Shown piece after piece: positions 44,703 to 56,603 of a stretch of 64,000 bases of DNA; positions within the stretch are counted from its first letter, which is position 1, and each line of letters starts with the position of its first letter. The notes beneath the pieces are model-generated. The model made no database searches, was not told the origin of the DNA, and was given only the letters and a program-made list of their open reading frames with translations. This DNA comes from Saxidomus purpurata (taxonomy: Eukaryota > Mollusca > Bivalvia > Venerida > Veneridae), in the NCBI GenBank assembly GCA_022818135.1, contig JAFMSR010000006.1:35566997-35630996 (forward strand), given 5' to 3'. The translations under genes were made by a program, and so were the position numbers.

Positions 44703-46454
44703 TTAGGCCACCAAAGGCTGGCGTATAGTAATCGCACTGTCCGTTTGTTAATTCATTTATCTGTTTATTATACCCCCAAAACGAAGTTTAGGGGGGTATA
44801 TAGGAGTCACCTGGTGGTTGGTCGGTCAGTCGGTCGGTCAGGCGGGCGAGTGGTCGGTCAGTCGGGCGGTCTGTTGCATTTTCCTTGTCCGGAGCATAAC
44901 TTGAAAACTACTAGTTGGAATTCAATACAACTTCATACAATGGTCAAGCACATTGAGAGGAAGTGCAGTGCACATGAACTATAACTCCATCTTGACTCAT
45001 TACAGAGTTATTGCCCTTTGCTAGTTTTCCTTGTCCGGAGCATAACTTGAAAACTACTGGTTGGAATTCAATACAACTTCATACAATGGTCAAGCACATT
45101 GAGAAGAAGTGCAGTGCACATGAACTATAACTCCATCTTGACTCATTACAGAGTTATTGCCCTTTGCTAGTTTTCCTTGTCCGGAGCATAACTTGAAAAC
45201 TACTGGTTGGAATTCAATACAACTTCATACAATGATCAAGCACAATCAGAAGAAGTGCAGTATACAAGAACCATAACTCTATCATGAGTATTTACAGAGT
45301 TATTGCCCTTTGTTACTTTTCCTTGTCCGGAGCGTAACTTGAAAACTACTGGTTGGAATTCAGTACAACTTTATACAATGGTCAAGTACATTGAGAGGAA
45401 GTGCAGTCCATAGGAACCATAACTCTATCTTTACTCATTACAGAGTTATTGGCTTTTGTTACTTTTCCTTGTCCAGAGCATAATTCGAAAACTACCAGTT
45501 GGAACTTAATACAACTTCATACATGGTCAAGCACAATGAGAGGAAGTGCAGTGCACAGGAACCATAACTCCATCTTGACTAATTACAGAGTTATTGCCCT
45601 TTGTTACTTTTCCTTGTCCGGAGCATAACTTGAAAACTACTGGTTAGAATTCAATACAACTTTATACAATGGTCCAGCACAATGAGAGGAAGTGCAGTGC
45701 ACAGGAACCATAACTCCATCTTGACTAATTACAGAGTTATTGCCCTTTGTTACTTTTCCTTGTCCGGAGCATAATTTGAAAACTACTGGTTAGAATTCAA
45801 TACAACTTTATACAATAGTCAAGCACAATGAGAGGAAGTGCAGTGCAAAAGAACAATAACTCTATCTTGACTCATTTCAGAATTATTGCCCTTTGTTACT
45901 TTTACTTGTCCGGAGCATAATTCGAAAACTATTTGTTGGAATTTACTACAACTTCATACAATGGTCAAGCACATTAAGAGGAAGTCTAGTGTAAAAGAAC
46001 CATAACTCTATCTTGACAAATTACAGAGTTATTGCCAAGAACAATATCTGTTTTTAGTTTGTTTGCAAGGTATTCTGTTACTACAAACTTCCTCAGTTTA
46101 TAAAGCAGTCTTTTGGGGGTATTAATCACATTTAGTGATAGCTCTAGGTCATAAAATGTCTCGGTCACGACTATTCAATTCCAATTTTGCAGAATTTTAG
46201 AACATCATAGGAAGTACTTAGTAGTGTACACAACACTCGGGGTCTCAGCTAAAGGTAAATGTCACATTTTAGTGTCAAAGTTCAAATCATGTTTTGGTGA
46301 TAAGTTTGTTACTGTTAGGAGGATTTCAATTAGATTTATTGAATTGTAAAGCACCATTAGTAGGTATCCAGGATCTCAGCTAAAAGGCTAAAGTCACACT
46401 TTGGTGTGACTGCCACATTTCCGGGGCATTTGTCGCTTAAAGTGACAGCTCTTG
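44703..46454 (+). mobile_element. Family J element with nested family E
   Basis: The head TTTTTAGGCCACCAAAGGCT has a GCCA/TGGC stem followed by ATAGTAATCGCACTGTCCG. After family E (44769-46147), ~145-160-bp modules with GGTCTCAGCTAAAGGT continue. The end is TTTCCGGGGCATTTGTCGC, hairpin GTCGC-TTAAA-GTGAC, AGCTCTTG. The head and tail do not show the inverse match seen in other families, so they may belong to two elements. Confidence 0.5.
44769..46147 (+). mobile_element. Family E HINE-like element, copy 3 (full length)
   Basis: Complete, with 5' stem TATACCCCC/GGGGGTATA, a GGTCGGTCAGTCGG tract, eight ~145-bp modules, then GGGGGTATTAATCACATTTA and GATAGCTCTAG. The sequence resumes as GTCATAAAATG of the host repeat. 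Confidence 0.85.
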
Positions 46455-47074
46455 GTTTGGTTTGCTTTTTGTAATGTATTTTCCTTAAAATATAGCTTAA
46501 AAGTTTTGGCTGAAATATGTCAGTCATTTAATAAACTGCATCAGAGGTTAATTACTTTTGCATGTAAAAACAAAATTGATTGAATAAGTACAGCAAGTGT
46601 GTCATTCACTTTCTGGTGCCATGACAACCATTATCTATTTTTGTATAATTTTATTGATTTAAATGGACAATATTGTAATCATTATCTATATAATATCAAT
46701 ATGACACAAACAAGTTCAAAAGAGTTTGAAGTGATATTTTGCATAGCATAGTCACAAAGGCAAAAAGTAACAAACTTTCCATGCAAATGAAGTGCATGAC
46801 ATAGTGAGATATTTAAAAATTCTGATATTAATAATAAGCCAACACCTGAAACTTTTTTGTCAGATGCAGTTCAAATGAGATCTATAACTTTGTATTATTC
46901 AGTATCATATTTTGTGTGCTCAGTTTTTATAACCAGGTGTCTTGATATAGGCATAGAAAACCATTGTCCATATACATATACATTGTATAAAGATTTTGTT
47001 TCACATCTTTGTGGTCTCTGATATGATAGATGAATGCTGATTGAAATAGCTTCAAACATTGCATACCCATATAC
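46455..47074. other. AT-rich non-coding stretch
   Basis: Nothing recognisable. Confidence 0.5.
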
Positions 47075-47488
47075 TTATTGCCCTTTGTTACTTTTCCTTG
47101 TCCGGAGCATAACTTGAAAACTACTGGTTGGAATTCAAAACAACTTCATACAATGGTCAAGTACATTGAGAGGAAGTGCAGTGCAAAGGAACCATAACTC
47201 TTTCATGACTAATTACAGAGTTAGTGCCCTTTGTTACTTTTCCTTGTCCAGAGCATTACTTGAAAACTACTGGTTGGAATTCAATACAACTTCATACAAT
47301 GGTCTAGCACAATGAGAGGAAGTGCAGTGTTCAAGAACCATAACTCTATCTTGACTAACTACAGAATTATTACCAAGAACAATATCTCTATTTTAGTTTT
47401 TTTTTGCAAGGTATTCTGTTACTACGAACTTCCTCAGTTTATAAAGCAGTCTTTCGGGGGTATTAATCAAATTTAGTGATAGCTCTAG
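47075..47488 (+). mobile_element. Family E element, 5'-truncated, copy 5
   Basis: Two and a half modules and the standard 3' end GGGGGTATTAATCAAATTTA, then GATAGCTCTAG followed by TT. Confidence 0.75.
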
Positions 47489-47603
47489 TTATGATAGTTA
47501 TTACTAATATATGTCTTTGAACAAAAAAAAGACGAGAGACAATCAGTTTTGATGGATGGTTTGTTTACTTACTGATGTGCAATATTTTCTTTTTTATGTT
47601 TAA

Positions 47604-48517
47604 AGGGGCACTCCCTACATCAAGCAGACTATATTCTCCAAACACAAATACATGTAGTGTGTTCAATGAACGTAAAATAAAAATATACAATATTGAAGAA
47701 CAACACATAGTGAAAAATGCCTCATTTTAGAACAAATAAAAAAGTCAACATAGAGTCACTGTCTGTTATAAAACGCTACCCAGCCTTAACATATTATTAT
47801 TGAATATTGCATATAAGGTTTAAACAAAATTCATCATAAAGAAGCATAAATATTATCTTATACTACTAAGATTACACTTTTTAACAGCAAAATAAGGTAT
47901 AAATTGGTGTAGATTTTTTTTTTTCAATTTCTTATTAACAAAAGTTTTTTTTCACTACTATTCCCTAGGGTTTGAATTATTTAATAGAATTATACCAGAG
48001 GTAGTTATCTAATGAAGACAAGATTGATTATTTAACCTGCTTATTTTTAAAAAACCAAAACAAAACAGTATAAATGTATGAATGTCAACTAAATATTTTT
48101 TTATGAAAAAGATACTCAAATGATGTTTGTATTGTTGGAAAAAAAAGCCCTGCAAGATGGCAGAGTAAAAAAATCAAAAGGCGAAATACAAGACTTGGTT
48201 AGGGATCATAGTGCTTGAAGCATTTATCAATATAAGGGAAACAACTCTTGCACATAAATGTGTTTTTTTTCCTTAAATTAATAAATTTAGTATTAACATT
48301 ATGAATGACTTTGCTCCTATCATTTCATATTGACTGATACAACAAAAAATAAAAAAGGAGTTAAAAATACTGCAACATATTTTAATGCGCCGGTTGTACA
48401 GACGATGACTGGAATGTATAGCTTAAACGTTAAGGTTAAATAGCAATATTTGCAAATATTGTACTATTTATGCTCTTGAAGTCATTTACTTTGACACAAG
48501 TTATAGGGAGTGCCACT
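47604..48517. mobile_element. TTAA-flanked MITE (914 bp)
   Basis: The ends AGGGGCACTCCCTA and, inverted, AGTGGCACTCCCTA match at 13 of 14 positions. TTAA lies immediately outside both ends (47600-47603 and 48518-48521). The interior is AT-rich and without coding frames. Non-autonomous; TTAA duplications are typical of piggyBac-like elements. Confidence 0.8.
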
Positions 48518-48521
48518 TTAA

Positions 48522-50227
48522 GCATGTTGTTTTGTGTGTGTTGATAGTTATATTTGTCGAACAGAACATGAACACACATGCACGTCAAAGTTGCTTTTAG
48601 TCAATGTATGTTTTATTTTCTGGAGCCCTTGACACGATATGGACTTCTAAAACGCTGTATTTGTATATATATTTAATGCTTTCCCATTCCAGAATTTATA
48701 ATATTGACTGAGAAATATAGCATGAGATTATCAGGTCACATATCAAATCGAATTCTAGTATTCTTGCATATCTTATCGAACGAAACGCTGTCTATTTGAC
48801 AGTAAATTTGTCATGCCAACTAATCCATCAAAATCATATACTTCATTGCATTCCTTCTCTCTGGAACATTTCTTCAGGTACATATATTTGTTGAACATTC
48901 CGTCCAGGAAGATAGAGTACGGTAAGCATAACGATTTCAAATAGAGTATTAATTATATTTTTTGTATTTATATGTTAAAAACTATGTGGCTTTATCTAAC
49001 TTCATAAACTATGTTACGAGGGTGTTTTTTGTTTAATGTTATCACATACGTAAAACATGAAATATTTAGAAAAGTCATTATTTCTTTATTTCTTACATTC
49101 AAGTAGTCCTCCGTTTATTTTCAATGCAAATTTTCAATAGATTTTTTTCAGATTTCATAATTATGCAATATCATGGAAAGATTTTTGATGTACTGGACAC
49201 CAAATCTCATCATTTTGTGTATTAGTGAAATACTTTACAGATTTATCGTTTGATATCGGGTTTGACTGGGTATATTTCACCATGTTCAATGCTTTATACA
49301 TGACAGCAAAAGATTCACATAACTCATTTCGTTTGCGTGAGACGTCTCTCTCTCTATTCTTTCTCTCTTTATCATTCCTTTTGCTTTTGCAAAACCTTAA
49401 ACTCATATGTTAAGTTGATTTTGCATATATATAATTGTAACACCCGAATTTCCTTACAACATTGTACAGTTCTAGTACAAAGCAGTCTTGTCAGGGAGAA
49501 GAATTTTGTGTTTCATTCTTATCCTTTTCTTTTATGTATGTTTTGTAACTGTTCTACCATGTGTATACATGTGTATATTTGGAAATAAAATACTAACTGT
49601 GACCTCAAATATTTTATTTATCCGACAACTGTAATTATTGTATGGGTCAAGCTGTAGAGTATTTTTGTTACCGCAGGAATGTCATGTTTGTCCTTTTCAG
49701 TAGATTTAAGCGATGGTAATGCTGTTGCTTAATTCTACTCGATCGACATCCTGTTACCAGTACATTATAACATAAATGTGCTGCTCTCAAAAATGTTTTA
49801 AAAGCTTAAAAGCTTTAACACACTTGCAGGTGACTTATAAATACAGTTTAACCTGTGTTACCAGTCACCTAAATTAATTAAAAGCTAATTCTGATCATTC
49901 TAACTGGCTATTATTATATTAAATGTGCCTATAGTAAGCAATGACCACTTTCGATGAATCTCGTAGCTTAAGATAGGTTTGACTGCACATATTCAGTTGA
50001 AACGTATTAAAAACGATAAAATTGTTCTGCGTAGTTGATCATGCAATACAGACACTGCAATGGGCCGAAATTTGATTTTTTAAAACATATTAAGTAACCG
50101 ATTTTACTTCGTAACGCCGTGGTGGGGAGTTAATTTAATTTTCTCTTGTGCGTGCAACGCACATCATCTCTGAAATCAGCGAAGGCAATCGCACATTTAT
50201 GCTGTACAACGAATTCATAAACACCCG
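48522..50227. other. AT-rich non-coding stretch
   Basis: No gene, repeat family or structural RNA is recognisable. Confidence 0.5.
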
Positions 50228-50545
50228 GGCGTTATTACGACTTTATTTCGCGTTATAACGCCTTCATTTTCGCGTTGTTGCGCCTTTACTTTCGTGTTAC
50301 TACGCCTTTCTTTTACGTAATAATGCCTCTTACTAGCATTAATATGACTTTGTTTAGCGTTAGTACGTCTTTAATTCACGCTAGTACGCCTTTTCTTTCG
50401 CCGCGGTTACTACGCCTTTGGTTCGCGTTACTACGCGTTTTTTTAGTTATTACGCGTTTTTTTGCGTTATTATGCCTTTATTTCGCGTTACTATGCCTTT
50501 CTTTGCGTTATTACGCCTTCCCTTTGCGTTATAACGATTGCTCTC
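50228..50545. repeat. ~22-bp hairpin minisatellite (GCGTTATTACGCC type)
   Basis: About fifteen degenerate units of the type CGCGTTATTACGCCTTTATTT. Each unit holds its own small inverted repeat (GCGT-TATT-ACGC, or GGCGTTATAACGCC) followed by a T-rich spacer. CpG is high compared with the surroundings. Confidence 0.85.
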
Positions 50546-51313
50546 AGATGGTCCTAAAAGACTTTCGTATAAAAGGCTTTCATAAATAGGCATGCTTTTA
50601 TGAAGTATAACCGAGTTAGATTTACTATGCAGATAGTTTTAGAAGTTTTATCTGGACTGATCGAATTCAAGTCGATAAACATAGAAACATAAGTCTGATC
50701 ACATACAGCAACCTCCTCCCCAAGACCCAATTAAGGAATTTATAGTGCTCGATATACAGTTCGTCACGCTACACCAGTAGATTTTGATTTTCCAATTTCA
50801 AAATTCTTTACAATGATAAAAGAAGAGATTCAACTTTCACTATGTAAACCATGCAATTAAATTTTACTGTTAATTTTTTACTTCTGTTGTTTTTTATAAC
50901 ATAAATACCTTTGGTAAAAGAAACCCAAACAAATTCTGGCAATCAGGCTATTCACTTGCGCTGTTCTGACATAGAAAAAGTGACGTGTATGTGTGATAGG
51001 TAGTATTTACAGGACATATCACTTATTTTGTTATGTATATTTAAAAAAGAATATTGTCCAAATCTTCTTCACTTTAATAATCTTTAGTCCTATACTGTAG
51101 TGGACATCGAAAGAAATATTTACTGTATGGCAAATGTTGTCATAAAAGTTTTAGTACTGCACTGTGTAAGGTGACAAGTCTTTCGCACAATTCAGGCGGC
51201 TACAAAATTGATACGCCATAGGTCAGAAACAATTTGAGCGACTGACAAAGTCAACTGTATAATATTCATTTCCGGGAAATTCCCATATACCCTTATATAT
51301 AATTGTACTGGCT

Positions 51314-51347
51314 GGGCGCCAACACTTGATTTCACGTGTTGGCGCCC
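51314..51347. repeat. Perfect 12-bp GC-rich inverted repeat
   Basis: GGGCGCCAACAC, a 10-nt loop, then GTGTTGGCGCCC. It stands out in AT-rich DNA. It resembles the short fold-backs with (G)TGT...ACA(C) near 54960-55490 and may be a relic of a DNA transposon end. Confidence 0.6.
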
Positions 51348-51986
51348 CCGACAATACGGCAAATTTGTCATTTATTTGTATTCGTCATCTAGTTTTATTA
51401 AACACTCAGCCTATTGGTCCATTTTTCACCATTTTCGCTTTTCTAAAAGGTAGGTCACGCTATTTATAACATTATTTTTAACATCACGCAACTACAGTTA
51501 TGACTTTTATATAGTGCTGACATAAATTTAGCCCAGAAATTGCAAGCTGTAGGCCTAATTTCCCCGAAAAACTATATGATTTGTGCTGTAAATAAGTCTT
51601 CTCTCTACATACACTGGTTTAAATATTGACACTTTTAGCTCCGGCATGGCAATAAGTTACACATCTGGTTATTTTAGTATATACAATGTACGCTATACGC
51701 CACCGCAGGATTTATTAGATTATAAGATCCTTGACGCCACAAACTGTAGCTACACATAAAACCTAAACTGATTTTTTTACCAACGTGATGTAAATGCCAG
51801 TCTTCTGTGGAAATTGTGACGACATTAGAATAACGTAACGTCAGTATTTTTATGAGGTAACGTCGTATCATAGCAACCACCGTTATAGTACCAGTTCGTC
51901 GCGTGCCGTCCAATACCATCTTCCTTTTACAAATATATTTTAATGTAATTTGTTAACGAGCGAGAAAGGGAACGTTTTGAACGGAA

Positions 51987-52154
51987 ATGACGAACGTTTA
52001 CACGAGAAAGAACCATCACCCCAGGACAATAACACTTCTCGACTACCGCATTTATGACAACATATATGCTCCGCAGCGTCGGATGCTGTCTCCAACCCGC
52101 TGTGGAAATCCACATCCGCAAGGCCTTAACCACCAGAGTATACCAAAAAAGTCG
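51987..52154 (+). CDS. Candidate first coding exon of an unrecognised gene
   Basis: ATG in the context GGAAATGA opens 56 codons (MTNVYTRKNHHPRTITLLDY...) ending at a strong donor, GTAAGT, phase 0. The protein is basic and shows no domain. The surrounding 51830-52170 is CpG-richer than its flanks, as expected near a promoter. Doubt: on the minus strand TGGTGGTTAAGG and a weak B-box-like GGTTGGAGACAG resemble a degraded tRNA-derived SINE, so the frame might be accidental or exapted. Confidence 0.35.
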
Positions 52155-52739
52155 GTAAGTGGATTTAATCTCCGCTAAACAAAAGAAGACAACATTTGAA
52201 AAAAACATGTGTAGATTCTATATAATTGTAAGTCTAATAATAGATGGAGTAATGGCTATAAAATGATGAAATGCCATGAAGTACTATCAGTATATCACCG
52301 GTGTTAAGAACTCTATTTTATGATGCTTCATCCTCCCCCAATCTCCATAGACACTGCCTTTTGATCGCTGGTGTGAGAAAACAAACTGTAGTATAAAGTA
52401 TACGTAGATGCAAGCTATGGAATTTCGTCAAGAAAATATTAGGTTTACCGGAACTGAAACGGTACTCGTTGAAACATGTACACCAAGTGAAATACTCATC
52501 ATGTACTAATCATCGAGTAATGTGACGCCAGCTTAGTGAGTATACTACTTGATGAGTTCTTTTAAAACAGTACTTTTCAGTGAGTTGTGTTTACGTGAAT
52601 GCCATTTCATCTGCCCTAGCTCGAACCGTTCAATCCTTACTGCAGCATATCGCCACAAATGCTGATGTATATCAAATAAAGTTTTCATAGTTCGTCCAAC
52701 TCTTAAGCTCGAGTCATTTTAACATACTTGCTACAAATG

Positions 52740-53150
52740 TACTTATATTCCCTTACCCGTAACCTTGAGGGTTGGATCCTAGTACTGGTTTTCTCCATCG
52801 CTTAAAAAAAAACTGGAGCAATGCGTTATCAAAGTTGGATTTTGCCCATGTATATATATTCTTGCCCCGTCCTATCTACAATACGTCGTCTTTGACGTTT
52901 GCTATCCTGAGTGAAATTTTTATCTTCTTTTGAATTCTTCCTCCATTGGACAGCGAAGATCTTACCCATGTATCGAGTCCTGTTATATCGACCATGTCTC
53001 TAATGTGAGAAAGTTAGCAGTTTCTTGTGGAGGATAGGGTTTCTAATACTGAGTGATTCTTCCCAGGAACGTTGGTTAGATAAACCTCCCACCTGTAGAA
53101 ATGACTGCAATACGGCTGAAACGGGCGTAAAACTCGTACAACAACAACAA
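52740..53150 (+). repeat. SINE-like element with CAA-repeat tail
   Basis: GAGGGTTGGATCC (weak B box), then ATTCTTCCCAGGAACGTTGG and CACCTGTAGAAATGACTGCA, ACGGCTGAAACGGGCGTAAA and an ACAACAACAAC tail. The last part matches 19226-19285. tRNA-head identity is weak. Confidence 0.5.
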
Positions 53151-53461
53151 CTCACCCGAAAGACAGTTAGTTATGTAATGTGTGGACCGGAAGATCGAAC
53201 CTGCAACATCTTTATTGCTAGTCCAGCGCGTTACCAATATACCACGGATTTGCTTCTCTATATGTACCGGTAAATTCAATTGAATGCTTAGCAACAGCTT
53301 TTTATAAGAAGATATAATCAAGTACACACTGCAAAGGGTTGGTGTAAAATGCACATGCCTTAAAATCGAAGTTCCTATGTTCAAATAGTATAAGCACAGA
53401 CTTACGTGTATATAGGTCTATGGTTACAACTATGACATATCTAAGCTCTTTATGATTTCAG

Positions 53462-53531
53462 AACTTCCTGATTTGGCGTCCAGATTTTTCGAGAAAAGCT
53501 GAGAAGTACTCAGATATGGTGAATCACACAA
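53462..53531 (+). CDS. Candidate second exon of the unrecognised gene
   Basis: 70 nt between acceptor TGATTTCAG and donor GTATGT, phase 0 in and phase 1 out. Reads NFLIWRPDFSRKAEKYSDMV, then NHT. Both phases match the exons at 51987-52154 and 56403-56603. Short, so a chance open stretch cannot be excluded. Confidence 0.35.
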
Positions 53532-54009
53532 GTATGTTACCTTTTGTATGGAAAAAGTTGTGAATTTCTATATTCTTATTTCGCTGACTGAACAAAGAAC
53601 GGTTCACAAAGAACCGTTTTAATCTGCGTATACACTTTTCATCCCAATAGCCCGTACATTGTTCAAATTAATTGATATTTACTATCTAGACACACAGTAT
53701 TTGGAAACAGATTGGAAAAAATATATTGCTGCAATTCCAATCTTCAATCAATCTGATTAAAATCATCTCCTCAAAAACGCTACGCTTCATTTCAGAAGAT
53801 CGTGAACTTTAGTCAGATTGATCTTCAATCTACTTTCAGTTTCTACTGTAATTATTGCCAATTTTTATGAGATAGATCTATTTGCTCCTTTCCTGCTTGA
53901 CGCGTATTTGATTGCTATTTTATTCATTCCATGTATTTACGGAAAGTTACATTGACATTCCATGCACTCGAACTGATTCTCAAAACGTTGTTACATTTAA
54001 CCCCTTTTT

Positions 54010-54820
54010 AAGTAAACCAATGTTTTATCCACCCGAATTTGAACATAAAGTAATCGTACCGCTCGTCTGTTAGTGTGTTCGCCCGTCTCCGTGTCCACAT
54101 TTTTCATGTCTGGACTGAGATTTTTAAATATTGCACACATGTTCAGCACATCAAGAGTATGCGTTGCGTGCAAAGACACACGTCCCTTCCTGAAAGGTTA
54201 AGATCACACTTGGGGTTTAAAGTCCCAGGACGACATTTACAAGTATCTCTTATTTTACCAAGAAAAAATTATTACCAGCGGAATTGACCTTTATTTAAAC
54301 AAAAACATTCATAATTTTACTTTTTCAATGATATTGCAAAAAATAAAAAAAAGCTTCCTGGCAACTCTTTTTCGTGAAAAAAGCGACTTGAATACAAAAA
54401 AAAGAATACGTCAACATTGTTTTAGAGTGAATAGAACATGGTTCTATCATTATCCTATCAGTATATTTATGTTACTTTAACAGTTAACTCAAAATGATCC
54501 TGGGACTTTAAATGAATTAAATGGAATTTTGTATAGTGCAGATATTCGTGCCCGGACTGATCGAAAGTTTTAAAAATAATTCGACTCGTGCATGTCGAAG
54601 GTGACGTGTGCTGTACACACTCCCCTTCCCTACCACATTTGTGATTGAACTGTAACTCAGTCGGGAAGTGAAGGATTTAAAAAATACTCAGAACAAATGT
54701 TTAGCACATGTGGAGTCGACATGTTGCGCAGAAGTCCCCGCGTCCCTATCTTAAAAGTCAAGGTCACACTCAGAGATAAATGGTCGTGGAACCCTACAGT
54801 AAACTACTGAATAACGAATT
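54010..54820 (+). mobile_element. Degenerate family D modules around a TTAA MITE
   Basis: GTCTGGACTGAGATTTTTAA, ACATGTTCAGCACATCAAGA and GTCCCTTCCTGAAAGGTTAA match family D modules with many changes. A second degenerate module lies at 54535-54790 (GTGCCCGGACTGATCG, AAAAGTCAAGGTCACACTC). The MITE at 54221 sits just after one module. Confidence 0.6.
54221..54507. mobile_element. TTAA-flanked MITE (287 bp)
   Basis: The ends AGTCCCAGGA and, inverted, AGTCCCAGGA match at 10 of 10. TTAA lies directly outside both (54217-54220 and 54508-54511). Non-coding interior. Confidence 0.8.
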
Positions 54821-55107
54821 CGTTTGGACCATTTAAACTTCTTCCTTATGTACGTGATATGGCATATCCATATATAAACGTCTTATTGCATATGTTACTA
54901 TATATAGTATCAAATTTGCCTTTGATTGTCGGTGATACGGGCCGATAAAACGATCACGTGACGTAGTGTGCCGATAACTGATATCGGCACACTTGCTAGT
55001 GTGCCAGAAAATTCGTATTGAGGCTATTTCCGGTCAACTGTGCAGCAACGCTAGACTGTCAGCACGTGAAAACGTTGACGTAATTGACAACGTAGACGTA
55101 ACGGAAA

Positions 55108-55257
55108 ATGGCCGCCGAAAGGACACAGAAGTCTCTATCTCAACGTTTATTGAATTTAGAATTTAGGCTTATTGAGCACCGAAATGTGGAAACTGACACG
55201 TTTGCTTTTGTGGATAGTATGAATAATTTATTCATTCAATGGCATTTATCTTTATGA
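55108..55257 (+). CDS. Small open frame MAAERTQKSL..., duplicated
   Basis: 49 codons starting ATGGCCGCC in a good start context (GGAAAATGG). Reads MAAERTQKSLSQRLLNLEFR, LIEHRNVETDT and onward. The duplicate at 55725-55874 stays open with four residue changes (F to Y, D to G, L to S, H to Y). CpG, CACGTG and TGACGTA motifs precede it, as at a promoter. It could be a first exon, a transposon-encoded peptide or chance. No known family recognised. Confidence 0.25.
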   Translation: MAAERTQKSLSQRLLNLEFRLIEHRNVETDTFAFVDSMNNLFIQWHLSL

Positions 55258-55361
55258 AATAGTATGAGTATTGCAGGAATGTGGGTTTTGTATCTACTTG
55301 TCTTATCTTTTCACATTTTCAGCAAATCCGATGTTCAACATATGCAATAAAAAGGTAATTA

Positions 55362-55486
55362 TACGGGGCAGGTGTGCCTTAAGGCGATATTGGCACACTT
55401 GGTTCAAATTGGCCCTCGGGCTAAAGCCCTCGGGCCAATAGCTCACCAAGTGTGCCAATATCGCCTAAAGGCACACCTGCCCCGTA
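55362..55486. repeat. 125-bp near-perfect palindrome
   Basis: Arms of about 61 bp, starting TACGGGGCAGGTGTGCCTTA and ending in the same text inverted, meet at GGGCT-AA-AGCCC. Mismatches concentrate in a small block (TTCAAA versus GAGCTA). It is missing from the second tandem copy. Confidence 0.9.
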
Positions 55487-56179
55487 TTATAACCTCTACT
55501 TATTGCATATGTTACTATATATAGTATCAAATTTGCCTTTGATTGTCGGTGATACGGGCCGATAAAACGATCACGTGACGTAGTGTGCCGATAACTGATA
55601 TCGGCACACTTGCTAGTGTGCCAGAAAATTCGTATTGAGTCTATTTCCGGTCAACTGTGCAGCAACGCTAGACTGTCAGCACGTGAAAACGTTGACGTAA
55701 TTGACAACGTAGACGTAACGGAAAATGGCCGCCGAAAGGACACAGAAGTCTCTATCTCAACGTTTATTGAATTTAGAATTTAGGCTTATTGAGCACCGAA
55801 ATGTGGAAACTGACACGTATGCTTTTGTGGGAAGTATGAATAATTCATTCATTCAATGGTATTTATCTTTATGAAATAGTATGAGTATTGCAGGAATGTG
55901 CGTTTTGTATCTACTTGTCTTATCTTTTCCCATTTTCAGCAAATCCGCCCCGTATTATAACCTCTACATATTAGATAAAGGAGTAATAAAGTCGGGCCCA
56001 AATCGTGTTCAAAATATACGCAATTTTACGGTGCCCATGACGACTTTCCCTCACCTTGTGAAATTTTGGCGCCTTCCGACTGAATAAAATGCATTTTTAC
56101 TATACAATTCTAGACAACAATCACTTTCATATACTAAAAACTGCGCCGACTATCTTTTTTAAAATTTAGTTCTTGTTAC

Positions 56180-56360
56180 AAAATGTAATTCGTAATTACG
56201 AAATCATATTTTGTTTTTACGAAATATTATTTCGGTTTTACGGAATACATTTATTTCGTTTTAACGAAATGTTATTACGTTTATTATTTCGAAATGTTAT
56301 TGCGATTTTACGAATGTTATTTCGTTTTTACGAAATGTTGTTTCGTTTTTACGAAATGAA
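56180..56360. repeat. ATTTCG/CGAAAT hairpin minisatellite, intronic
   Basis: About eight degenerate ~21-bp units of ATTTCGTTTTTACGAAATGTT, each containing ATTTCGT-TTTT-ACGAAAT. The same array type occurs at 63726-64000. Confidence 0.85.
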
Positions 56361-56402
56361 AAACAGCCACAGCCCTTGTTTTATTTTGTGTTTTTTTTTC
56401 AG

Positions 56403-56603
56403 GACTTGTCAACTTTTCGTGCAGTCATCCAGACAAATATGACTTCAGTAACACACGAGTTAAATTGCCGGATATACGGTACACGGAAAATACGGAATCA
56501 AGGAGTAGCTATATCAACCCCTCAAGGTATAAAAACCTTGCACAGAGCTTAAAAACACAAACAGCCGTATGTCATCCGGACAAGAAAGCAGTAACTGGAA
56601 TTG
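56403..56603 (+). CDS. Candidate internal exon of the unrecognised gene
   Basis: 201 nt open between acceptor TTTTTTTTTCAG, with a long pyrimidine tract, and donor GTAAGT, phase 1 in and phase 1 out. Reads LVNFSCSHPDKYDFSNTRVK, LPDIRYTENTESRSSYINPS and RYKNLAQSLKTQTAVCHPDK, then KAVTGI. Balanced composition and strong sites on both sides make it the best of the three candidate exons. The protein is polar and Tyr/Ser/Asn-rich, with no recognised domain. No continuation exon was found downstream within the window. Confidence 0.5.

Larger units (their letters stand above)
54882..55972 (+). repeat. 617-bp tandem duplication with internal palindromes
   Basis: 54882-55498 is repeated from 55499 with a few substitutions (T/A at the ACACG(T/A)(T/A)TGC site, GGATAG/GGAAG). 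The second copy lacks about 141 bp, exactly the segment that holds the long palindrome, and goes straight from CAGCAAATCCG to CCCCGTATTATAACCTCTAC. Both copies carry GTGTGCCGATA-ACTGA-TATCGGCACAC, CACGTGACG and AAAATGGCCGCC, the last being YY1-like. Confidence 0.85.
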
